Source of the DNA: Glandiceps talaboti
Taxonomy: Eukaryota > Hemichordata > Enteropneusta > Spengelidae
NCBI RefSeq assembly: GCF_964340395.1
Contig: NC_135552.1
Location: forward strand, 813,001-877,000
Direction: 5' to 3'
DNA length: 64,000 nt
A program made the translations under genes and the position numbers. A model generated the notes under the pieces. That model was not told the DNA's origin and searched no databases. It was given only the letters and a program-made list of their open reading frames with translations. Shown piece by piece: positions 11,219-23,200 of the stretch (the stretch's first letter is position 1; every line of letters begins with the position of its first letter).

Positions 11219-14200
11219 CTATTAACAAACAAACAAATAGAGTAATATCTTACTATGGAATATTCTGTATCCATCAACAGTTATGTTTACAAACCAGATG
11301 TTGGGAGGGGGGGGGGGGAGCACATACTAGAGGATGATTTTATTTTAGCTGAATTTCTGTATCCTTGGGGGACTAATAATAGTACATGTAATTTTTCCTA
11401 ATCTTGCTTGTGCTCTTCTAAGCCAAATTTGCCAATGTTCCATGATGTAGGATTGGTGAAATTACTTGTCTTAGAGTCCTTACATCTCGCTGCTGACATA
11501 AATTCTATGACTGCGTATCTTTCATTGAATTAAACAGACAAATGATCCAACCTATAACTGGTTTGTCTAGTGACAGGGTGACTGACATTGTTCTATCATG
11601 CCTGATGACATTGTTACATGCATTATGTCATTATTGTGGCCACACCTCAGAATTTTACTTCTAGATTAACTGAATACAAAAATTTCAATAATTCATTATT
11701 ATTCAGCAATGCATGTAGCATCCTTGAATAATCAATAATCTGTCATTGACTATTTTTGTTTTCACCGATTAATTACTCTTAATGGTTTCCTACCAATAAG
11801 GTAATTTTTGAAATAGTAATACAGGCATTGATGTCACTTCATAATGCCATCAGTATAGACATGCTGTAACCTTTGACCCCTCTGACATGTATCATATTCA
11901 ATGTCTACATGAATGAATATACTGTGATGTCTTTACCAGTGTATCAAAAAATTGGTTGACCCAGTCCGCCCTGTATTATCTTACATCAAATTATATATAT
12001 ATATATGAAATAGTTCAACTTGGTTCAACCCACCTTATATATACATAAAAATGAAAGAGGACGAGTCTGATATTACATTGTGGATTTACACTACGGACCG
12101 TTTCACCAGAAGGATCGTCGGGTGTAATAGTGTGGTTTAATAGTATTCGTTGACTATCATAAAATTTCAAAAATATCCATGGCCAATAAAGTAGGACAAA
12201 ATTTATTTCCTCAAACCCGTAAAATTCTTCATCATCGCTATCACTGTCAAGGAAATGTCGAGCGAAAAACTCTGTCTTCTGGGTTTACTTTGTTCGATAT
12301 ACCAGCATAATGTCGAAAGTCAACATACATATCTATAGCGGCCACCATATTAGGCATTGCTATGTGCATTCGGTAGCAAAAAAGTGAAAGAAATCGAACA
12401 TGTGACTGTTTCCCGCCTGAATAATTTAATATTTAATAAAACAAGTCATTGAGAATGACATAGTCCCCGCTATAATTGGGTTTTAAGGAATTATCACTAC
12501 TCTGATCATGCAACAACATTTGTGAACCTAAAACAAACAGACTTAGATATGTTGTGTGTGCTTGTTGGACATGGAATATGCCTCCAACAATAAAGGATTG
12601 GTTGGGTATGGGGGATCATATCACGATGAAAATGGAGTCTGAGTTATGGCTTTGGGCATGGAAAATTCACAAACAAAATGGCTGCCAGGCAGCCATATTG
12701 GATCGTATCACGACGAAAATGGATATGCACATGTATGTCATAGAACGCTGTCCTAATGCCAACTTTGAATGAGATCTGCTCAAGCATGTCTTAGTAATGG
12801 CTTTGGACATGGAAAATTCACAACAAAATGGCTGCCAGGCAGCCATATTGGATCGTATCATGACAACAATGAATATGCACATGTATGTCATAGAACACTG
12901 TCCTAATGCCAACTTTGAATGAGATCTGTTCAAGCATGTCTGAGTTATGGCTTTGGACATGAAAATTCGCAAACAAAATGGTTGCTAGGCGGCCATATTG
13001 GATCGTATCATAAAACAAATTAACGTGCATATGTATGCCATAGCATGTTGTCCCTGTACCAAGTTTGAAAAAAAATCGGTCCAGGCATCTCCAAGAAACG
13101 GCCGCGGACGGACGGACAGACAGACGGAACCCAATCCAGAAGTCCCCATTCCGGACTTCGTCCGCGGGGACTAATAACATTGTGTACATCATTACTTATT
13201 ATGGGCATAAGGGCGGGACAACGATAACCCATTACAACGTCACTTTATTGAAGGCATATGCAAATTACTTTGTTGTCGTTGATATCCACAACGTGGCCTA
13301 GAATGTAGAAGTGCAACGTTGCGGATATCCACGACGTGGCATCACAAGGGTTAATGTAGGGAGAGATATTTTGTGTTTTCCCTTGGATCTGCAGTCTGCA
13401 TTGGCTAGACATACAAGAGAAAAAAGAAGATCAAGGCAGGGTATTTAGGTGATGCAAACTCACCAGAAAACAATTCTTTTTTTCCTTGGCCTTAAAATAG
13501 GTTTACAATGGGCACATTGTTCACAAACAGGTGAAATATTTATCATCATTTCAATTTCATCTAATATGGACTTATCATTTTGAAATTTCACACAATAATG
13601 CGCAGATGAATAAAGAGAAATCGTATCCTTTTAGATTTTTGTTTAGTTTAGGAAGTATTGTATTGATCTCGAACCGTGTTCTTTTCCGATTTCTCTCGAT
13701 AACAAATGCTTGTAATTGTTTATCTAGCTCGGTATCTCAGGAAATAAATACACTCTCACAAATTTATCAAGTATAATAATCTATAACTTATAGTTATACC
13801 GAAATGTATGTGGTCAAAATATGGAAAATAGACCAAGCCTAGCCTACTAACAAAATTTCGCAACAATCTATCAAAAAGATTACTGGTGACCTATACATTG
13901 ACCTCTATATAATTAGTGTACAGTGAGGGTGCGCCACTCAACAAATCTTGACAATCTTACCGGTGATTAAAGGAGTTTGAAATTTATAGGATTTGGAGAA
14001 GATGGTAGGTCTGTCAGTCAAAATAGGAATGTATACCAGTGTTTCCTCTGGGTCAAAAAATTTACCAGCAATTTGGCTAAGGCCAAAAAAAAAAATATGT
14101 CTGGTTCTGGTCAGCGCGCGCGTGCCCTGAATACCCCCGCGTCGATCCTTTTTTTTCCGATAATTTTTGCTTTCCCGTTCCTTATTTACAATTCCCCGTC

Positions 14201-17200
14201 GATCAACACTGTATGCAAGGCTAGCGGAAAAAATTTAACTCGTGTGATGGCGCACTTCTATTTGGTAACGGGTACCCTTTTCTTCTAGTACTGTTGCATA
14301 CCCATAATCCCCCGTACGATATGTGTACGTAATATGTACGATGAGCGTGGTTGATGGGAATCACGGGAAATAGTGTGTTCACTGTGCTAGGTGGTAAACC
14401 GCTCACATGTTTCGAAAATGTCAGAAGTTTGAGTACGTCGTGAGCAATCGAAATGTTGATATCAATTCAGCTGACTTTCGAGGTGTTCTTAGTTCTGGTG
14501 ATCGTTTCGTTCTGCCTTCTGAATACAAAGATTTTCCTGTAGCGTAAGCAGTTAGCTCTGGATGTATGCGCTACGATGTTCGACACGTCTTTCCATCTGC
14601 GATGAGTTGGAAAGACGTGTCAAACATCGTACCGTATACAGACTGCGTATCAGACTGATGATGGACGGTGCTCGAAAGAAAACACTGCCTCCTCTACGTC
14701 CGTTGGACAGACCTATTTCTCGTTATTTAACGTTGCAAGTTGCACAATGACATTATACAGTGGTTGCAAGGCAAGACTCATTATCTTGGATGGGATTATA
14801 ACTGCAAATCGGGATTATAACTGCAAATCACTGGGCGATAAGATAAATTTGTAAATGTGACTAGTGATGCCCTGATGGATGATTGATCCGCATCGTATAA
14901 AACTTGCCATACAACAGTGCCAACTTCCAGAGTTGTATGACATCTTCCGAGAGCATGTAAAGTGTCAAAAATGTGTATTTACTAATTTGCCAAAAAAAAA
15001 AAATTAGGAAAAAAAAAAAAAACGCGCGTCGTCGCACCACTTTAGAAAGTTTACCCTGACCAGAACCAGATTTTTATTTTTTTTTGGCCTAATTTGCCTT
15101 AAAATTTATTAGCCAAACCTGACTTTCAATTAGCCAAACTTTTGTGATAAAAATGAACGTATATGAATAAAGACTATAACGCAAACTTGTATGTTTTTAC
15201 TCTGTTTATTTACATACATTTTTCATGTTATGTTGGCAAATATACGGTTCTAAACTCTGCTTCGAAGTTGTAGCACCAAACATCTAGGTTTTAGTCAGTT
15301 CTCATTACTATTTTCTAAATCTAATGTGCAGTGTAACCTGTGAAATTTGAATATGACCATCGTATGCATAACGTTTCAACAGTTTCACGTGCCCCACGAC
15401 CATTTCCTGACGTGGAGAGCACGTCTTGGGTAGTATAGAAACTACGCGATATAATCATTACTTATCCACGTGATTGGTTACTTATCAACAGCTATGGTTA
15501 GAAAGGATTTCCCATCGATAGCACGGCCATTACGGCGAAGCGTCTTCCCTCACGAGTGAAGTGATGATCAAATGGACCACATCGTTAGACAGTCTATGCT
15601 GATAACTTCACTTAGATAAATTCAAATTGCCACGTCACCATTTCATTCTCACGAAAGCTGAAACTTTTTCTTTTCGAGCTTCGTTACTAGATCGAACCTA
15701 TTATGTGAATTTACCGTTCACTACACCGTGCTCTTCATCTGAGGTGAACATGGTTCGCATGTTATGTATCGTTCAAGAATAAATGAATATCTACGTGTAT
15801 TACGAGTTGACAGTTCTCCTGCATTATGGAAGGACCCGGTAAAGACAACATATCTTCCATCGCCCCTTGCATTTGACGAACTACTTGATCAAATTTTACA
15901 AGCATGGATCGCATGATCAGATGATGAAAGTTTTACACAACGGAACTTACAAGTTTGTTGGATGGGATGTTTGCATTGCTGATGTAACAATTTTATGATT
16001 TGTTTAACTTTTGAGGAATGCACAATGTGTACACTTCCTTCTAAATGTAATACAATGTAGTTTAAGGTTGAGATGCAGGTTCGTTAGCTCATTTTTCCTC
16101 CATCACATTTCACACTAAAGACAAGATAAATATACCATTTTTTTCATTAATTATGTCGAGTCTTTGTATGAAGTTGTGGTTTCTGTGGTGATTTTTTACA
16201 TTTTTAACCATATTATTGATCTGTACCCAAAAACTGTGTTTTTTGACGATTTTCACTTAAAGCTATTTAACTTTTACAAACAGTTGAATATAGTCCTCTT
16301 TTCGACTTCAAATGAAAGCTATGTACATAAACAAAAAAACGTTCCTCCGGATTTTTTATTTTGTCTCTCATTGTCTTGTTATAATCATCCAAAGTTGTAT
16401 TTTTGTGTTTTTTGCATAAATTACCGCTTTTCACACTTCTCAACGCAATATCTCTTGATTCCCTCAAAAACTAAACAATCCGGAGGAACGTTTTTTCGAC
16501 ACACTGTCTCCGAGTATTGTCTCCAAATTTGACGCAGCTGGGACGTTCTGACGCAAAGTTAAATAGCTTTGAACTTCACACAGTATACAAAATAAAGAAC
16601 GTAGAAAAATGCTAATTAACACAATTGGACTCCTTCCGCCCGACAAAAGCTTTCAAATTCGACAGACATTGCAACAGCTGTTTTCTGTGACTTGCAAATA
16701 TGTTACTCAATCCTTGCCATTTGGTTGTGTACGTTGCTTTGCTACAGACATGAAGAAAATCAGGTATTTTAGGAGTGTCATGAAATGCTACAGATAGAAA
16801 CGTGTTTGTTTCCCGCGATAAAGGTGTCAAGTCATCTATTATTCATCTACGGGTGGAGACTTTGGTTTAATCTTTTAATACGGTACGCGTGCCGTTCTCG
16901 ACATTACATAGTATACTTTCTGGTTTGGATTCGAAGCTCTTGCTCTACGCAGTTGGTGTTCGTGTTTTGATTCGAATATGGGCTACGTTCCATATTCCTG
17001 CTCATGTATTAGGCATTGCTACGTTGTTGGTGTTTCGTTGAAGACACACAATAAAAAAAGTTAATCCTTTCCCTGAAATCAAATTTCCACACCACGACAC
17101 CGTACGACATCGGGAATGTTATACAAATTGTAAGGAGTGTTACAAAACTACGGTATAAATAATGGTACTTGAACTCACGTCAACAGTTTTTCTTCCACTG

Positions 17201-20200
17201 CGAGTGACGTTTTATGATACTCGGAGTCGTAGTAGACATTACCTCATTTATTTAAACTACTTGTACCTTCAAAATCTCCATTTTATAACTTTAATAGCCT
17301 CGAGGATCGCTCGGTGCCAAATTCTTTGCCGTTTACGTTCAGACAGCCTCATCGTAGACGCAAATAAACAACGCAACGCACGTATACTACTACAGTACAT
17401 GTGACTCGGTGTCGACGTGTCTCGAAAGTTCACGAAGGATCGAGCCGTGATAAGCCGATCGTTAGAGTGTGGTTGCCACACTCAATTTATAGGACCTTAA
17501 CCCTAATAATATAATATAGTATGTGAAGAGGACGTTGTCAAAATCCACCAACGCGAAAGTTCAAAGCTAGTCTACGGCCACGTTCTGTGAATCTTACAGA
17601 AACAGAAATGTAATACCCGGAAATCGCCGATGCAATGTCACGCATCTGACGTGAACTCTCAAGTCTCGAAGATAGCGTGGTTCATTTTCGATGCGCCAAC
17701 GTGTTGATTAAATCGTTTTATTTTTGTAAACATCAATTTTTTTCGATCGGCTAAAACAATAAGCCTGCAATACTGTTAGATATTCGAGATTTGTATGTTT
17801 TTTTTACATGCATGGTACTTGAAAACCGTCATCTAATACATCGCCGTCGCGTCGGGTACACTTGAAGGCTGTAGACTCACAGTCGCTTGTAAACTGTTAT
17901 TCCTTTTCCTAAATGGTTTTATTCTTGTCTATAACGGTCCTATACAGAACAATGACGTTATTATAGGGATTGGCGATATTCTTATGAAATCGGTAGCAAT
18001 GTCATACCCCCCCCCCCCTCTCCCCCTACGTGTTGTATGTAACTTGTAAGTACCATTTAGGAAAGGAGTAACAGTTTACAAGCGACTGTGCGGCTGTAGT
18101 GCAGTGTAGGCCGCTTCACTGTAACGTTTTTAGCCGATGCACTGGTCAAAATCAACGTGCATAAGTCCAGGTTCAAAGGAGGTATTTTTTTTTACTTTTT
18201 ATTGGTTATAACCAAATTTACCGAGTTTGATTGGTTTTGTACAACAACACAGCTAAGAGATAATGTCACGTCAGTCATTGCACAGAGGCCTACTAGCTAT
18301 GTCTCATTTGCATATGAAAAGACACTCTTCTGTAATCAACGTTTCTGTCAATCTTCTTTATGTATGCAAATCTTTGTACATAAACATTCAGGAATGAAAC
18401 CATATAAAACACATATAGCGTTAGAGTTTTTTCATTTCAAATTTATTAATGGAAAAAATGAACGATTTTCAAAAAATCTTTTAACCAAATGATGGCACAT
18501 ACCATGAAGCTTCATAATGAGCAAAAAAAAAAAAAAGGCCAAAATTCACCAACGAACCTGCATCTCATCCTTAAATTACAGATATTCCACGTTGCGACAA
18601 TAGCATTACGCATTGATTTTCTGGTGCACTATTCTAAATGGGCTTCGCAAGTTTGGCTAATTCAATAATTGTATCAAAAATATTCTCGCCAAATGCAGAT
18701 TTTATTCGCTATTTGCGATTTGGTGAGTGGGCAGCGGAAACACTGTATACACTTTACCCAGTGACGAAGTAGGGCAATAATACTGTATCACTTCACAGTA
18801 TTAAAGTTGTTAAACTGTTACGGTGCTTACCATGAAGTATGTAAACTTTCTCATGCAATGTTATGTGGGTTTGAATTTCGTTTATTATTTGCCGTGGAAA
18901 CGGGTGTGCATATCCCCGGTATGTAGGGGATCATGAAAGCCAAGTGAAGTTGAGGATGGCAAGCTTTCATGTACTGCGAATAGGAGGCAGGCATTTGAAC
19001 AACATTTTTGACAACTAACTTTCATTGGGATTTGAAAAATCACAGATATAGAGCTAAATTTCTTGCATAAATCATAAAATTGCAAGACTATACCCTTACA
19101 GAAGGCATTCAATTTAAATCTGGTATGAGTTATCATGAAAAATAATCCTGCATATGAATACCTTGCATGGTCGCAATCAGTCTGAGCCAGGGACATGATT
19201 CTGAGCCAGGATGTGAAATATCTATACAATAATCTGTAAACTGTGTACACTGTCAACACTGTCAACACTGTCATTGTTGACATTTGCTAACCCCACAAAA
19301 AAAAAATAGAGCTCTAAACTCAGGATTTTCTTTCACTGAATTTCCATGCATTGGTAATGACATGATAGGTTCTCTGAATTGTCTTGTTTTACTTACATAT
19401 CTCTTGTGTTCTGTCGCAGTGTCTAAATCACCCACTTTCAATGCTGCTGTCACATTCTGCCATAGTTTTCTGGATTCATATGGTCCTTGCAAATGAAGTG
19501 GCCTAACTCTCTTTCTAATAACTGGTAAGGTGGCTGTATCTATCACTTTCTTTTCACCCTATAGTCATACAGCACAAAACACAATGGAGGAATGAGAATC
19601 ATCAACATCTACATAATACTAACACTAACAGTCAGTTAATGGCTCAAAGTGATTCATCACCATCTACACTACAAATGCTCCATACCACAACTTTGAAAAA
19701 TGTTCTGTATATGTCGCTTAACCAGTTCATGCAAAGCTAACTATTCAAAACTGCATGTTAATTGTCAAAGTGAGAAAAAAAGTTAAAACTGGCAATCAGC
19801 AGCAACCCGAACAGCCATGAATTTGTGGTTATACTGCCTATTATTCTCCCTTTAGGGGATTATGACATCATAGAGGGTACCGCCAGTTAGTATAGTAAGT
19901 AATGGTAGACAATAGTAATACTGACTTTGATACTCATCAGAATTAATCTCAGAGTGATGAATCTTCTTTCAATGATGATTTTACCATGTTCGATAGATTG
20001 ATTTGGCTTTTTATGTAGGTGTCATGTCATACAATATTAGCAACAATAGTGAAAATGCTAGTGATGTTGGAGAGTATATCGGGTTCAATTTGATCATGAA
20101 TTCTATTGCTGATTGGGACCTCGATAGAGATGTTTTTATATGGAAAGCGTTTACTTTTTAAGAAATAAATATTATTATTATTATTATTAAAACTAGGAAT

Positions 20201-23200
20201 AGGAGCTCTACTACGGTTACAAGTCGATATCAAAATACCTCTAATGATAACTAGAATGTATTTATATATAATCTCCCGGTATTCTGAATGAGTGCTACGT
20301 CATCAAGGACGAACGATTCCCCTCATGTCGGCCGGATCACTATCGGCTCAGAGGGATACAGACATAGGGGAGTCATGAGTCCGAGATGACGTAGCATGAA
20401 TGAGAAATACCGGGAGATTATTTCTTTATTACATACATAGACCATTATACATACACCCACTATTTTTTCTATTATGATGACAATTTTAAACTAAAATATT
20501 CTGAAACTTACGCTTAATGTGCATCAATTTTACAAAGTGATGGGGATACAACGGTCAGCTGTTCATTCAGTTTTCAGAATGTAGACACCATTGCGACAGC
20601 CGCCGTCGCTACTACTACTAACGTAAATGTTGAGATCAGTAAAATTACACCACAGACTTTCAGGTAGGGAATATTTTGCCAACAACGGGGCGTTTGTTAA
20701 GAGCAGTGATTAATTCTTTGACAAAATATAGACACTTTCATCTGAAAAAATGAGACATATCGAGAGACTGGCTAACGAACGAGTGCCTACATCGGTTATG
20801 CATAGAACACGGCTCAGAGTCATATGCTAAAAACATCAACACGGGCAAGTTATAATGTCGAAAACATTGTGAATTTAAAAAAAAAAACATTTTCAAGTCA
20901 TTCAAAGTTCTATCAATAGTTGAATTTAACGGACAATGATTTAACTGCATTGTGCAACAATCACAACTAGAAGTTTTTATGATGGCATGTGTCTACGTAC
21001 GTTAGTGGCTGTACAAAAGGCAATAGATGTGTCCAAAAGAGGTGTATCTGTTCACTGATTACACTGATGATGATGATGGTTGATGTTTGGCAATCCATGA
21101 ATAGCAAGGAAACCATATTTTCAATAACAATAACATCGTTACTGTACAGGTTGATGATGTTTACAAATAATCCAAAGTAGTTCCGACCATATTACTATAG
21201 TGTGACATCAAAGTATATCAATATGAAATGTATGGCTTTCACATTACTATACTTTGACATCACACCCTGGGAATATGAGTGTCTATGATTGTATATAATA
21301 ATTACTCAAAAAATAATAATTCGAACCAAGTATAATGTTCTGACTGTTAATTTTTTTCCCATCCCAGAAGTTGATTGCTACTAAAGTTCAATGGTTTTGT
21401 GATGCAGGCCTTTGATTACCTTGGTGAGACAAAAAATGAAGCCAGCCTAATTTTGTTGTCTATATATGAAATAAGAATGACCTGTAAATGTTTCACAGTT
21501 TTCGTTGCCGTCTTGTGTTGTCACATAACTTGGCTTGTGACAGTGAGCTTATATCTACCAGTATTATTTTTGGCCAGGGCTGTCTAGGGCGAATACTCTG
21601 AGACCCATGCAAAAGCGCAGAAACTTGCATTCAAACTGAACAGAAGTATGTCTCATTGACTTGTTGGGAGACTCAAATTATTGCGTGTTTTTTATAAAGG
21701 TGTACAGGTTGTTATTAGGGGTATTTAATTATCGGTAGATGGGTAGTGTTGTCAAGGCAGTAGTTTTGTTTTGTGGGTAGTCACCGCAGCCACAGCAGTA
21801 GGACCGTTCCCTGATCAAAGCTGAAGTAGTGTATGTGTACCTATGGACTCAAAGACCACACTCGGGAAATAATGTCTCTAACTTCAAAACAAACAGAAAT
21901 CAGAGCAAACGTGACTCCATTCTAGTTGCAGGCTTTCACGCATAACCATGCGTTGGGATCACAACCTTGATTGTTGACGTCAATATTGTCCAATCATATA
22001 GAATATCATGAACACATCATGATATTTGATTCGTTGGTTTCCTAAACTGTGTACTTCTGATACCATGATTCGTTACGAAATTCTTCTAATGAATATTAAC
22101 TTGTCTTGTTCTTTGACATGTCATCGCAACATGGGAAAGCATACAAGTTTTTTTGATGAGTCGCTACAGTCATGAAATGAAAAGTTAACCCAAGACTCAC
22201 AACAGTTTGTAATTCTTGTACAACTTTATTGCTGATAATAAAATCCAGTTAATAAGCCTTCAGAATCTTCTTTTACATCATTTTCATCAAACGTAAGTAC
22301 AAAGTAACTTATATGAGCATGAACCTTGGCTTTTGAGTGGTAGACAGTGCTATTTGCATGCAATGACTCGGAGCATGCTTCCATATGCTCAGAGCAAATC
22401 GAATTAATTAACATATGTATAATGGGACAAAATATTGCGACGCTGCATTGCGCCTTATTGAAGTTTTCCGTAACTATTTTAATAAATACTAGACAGTATA
22501 TTTCATTTGAGATTAATACTGTGTTGTTAAATGAGTGGCTAAAAAGGTGACATAAGTGAGTGGGCTAAAATATGCTGTCACGAAGGTATCACAGTGCTCT
22601 TGTGGGCAAATGATAAAAATCTGATAAATAAAATCATTGAACTGGGACACATCTCGAAGTTACAACTATTTATGTATATTACGTCTAGCCATTTTCTTTT
22701 TTTTTTCCCATTTCAAAAATATGGGGGACATATATGGAAGCTTCAAATTAATAATTTTTTGTATTAGCCACAGACACAGAAAATATAGTCAGGTAGTGTA
22801 GGTAAACATTGGTAAAGTTGGATACGACATGTAGATTGTAGTGTTTTGTTTACTGATGGCTATTACACGTTGTTGAGTTTTATTCACCTGTTGACTATGC
22901 TCATCATAGCCTGAATGCTAAAGCAGTCTCTCTATGACGTCACAAAATGATGTGGTCTAGGTGGAACCGGAAATATCCAAAAACTCTCGAAGTTAATCCG
23001 ACTGAACAATTGTCATTTTAAGGTGTTTGCAGACGCTTTTTAAAAGTTTTTAAATCAGAATGCGTTTCACAAGCATGTCATCTAGCAAAATAGCAATAGT
23101 GAAAGTGAGTATTTTGAATCACATTTACGTCAATTAATGGCTCAAAGTGAAAGAAACAGATTATGAAATGAAAATTCTATAGATAATTACTCTACTGTCA

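Larger units (their letters stand above)
16066..18570. mobile_element. TTAA-flanked 2.5-kb element with terminal inverted repeats
   Basis: TTAA (16062-16065) is followed by ggttgagatgcaggttcgtt. The inverse, aacgaacctgcatctcatcc, ends at 18570 and is followed by TTAA (18571-18574). The repeats match over about 24 bp with two mismatches. TTAA target duplication is typical of the piggyBac and Kolobok superfamilies. No transposase frame is recognisable, so it is probably non-autonomous. It sits inside the larger CAGTG-ended candidate. Confidence 0.65.
14037..18745. mobile_element. Candidate 4.7-kb hAT-like element with nested insertions
   Basis: The ends are cagtgtttcc at 14037-14046 and its reverse complement at 18736-18745, extendable to cagtgtttcc-n-ctg. 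The flanks are the direct repeat tatac (14032-14036 and 18746-18750), a possible 5-bp target duplication. CAGTG termini are typical of hAT elements. No transposase is legible, so any autonomy is lost. Inside lie another inverted-repeat unit, a TTAA-flanked element and several hairpins. Confidence 0.45.

Noticed and set aside
12461-13173. tagtccccgc / gcggggacta as proven transposon ends
   Set aside because: Copies stay similar for about 20 bp left of tagtccccgc, so the motif may be internal. Kept only as a candidate end.
14562-14750. 62-codon ORF over the hairpin
   Set aside because: The frame crosses a palindrome and has no family features.
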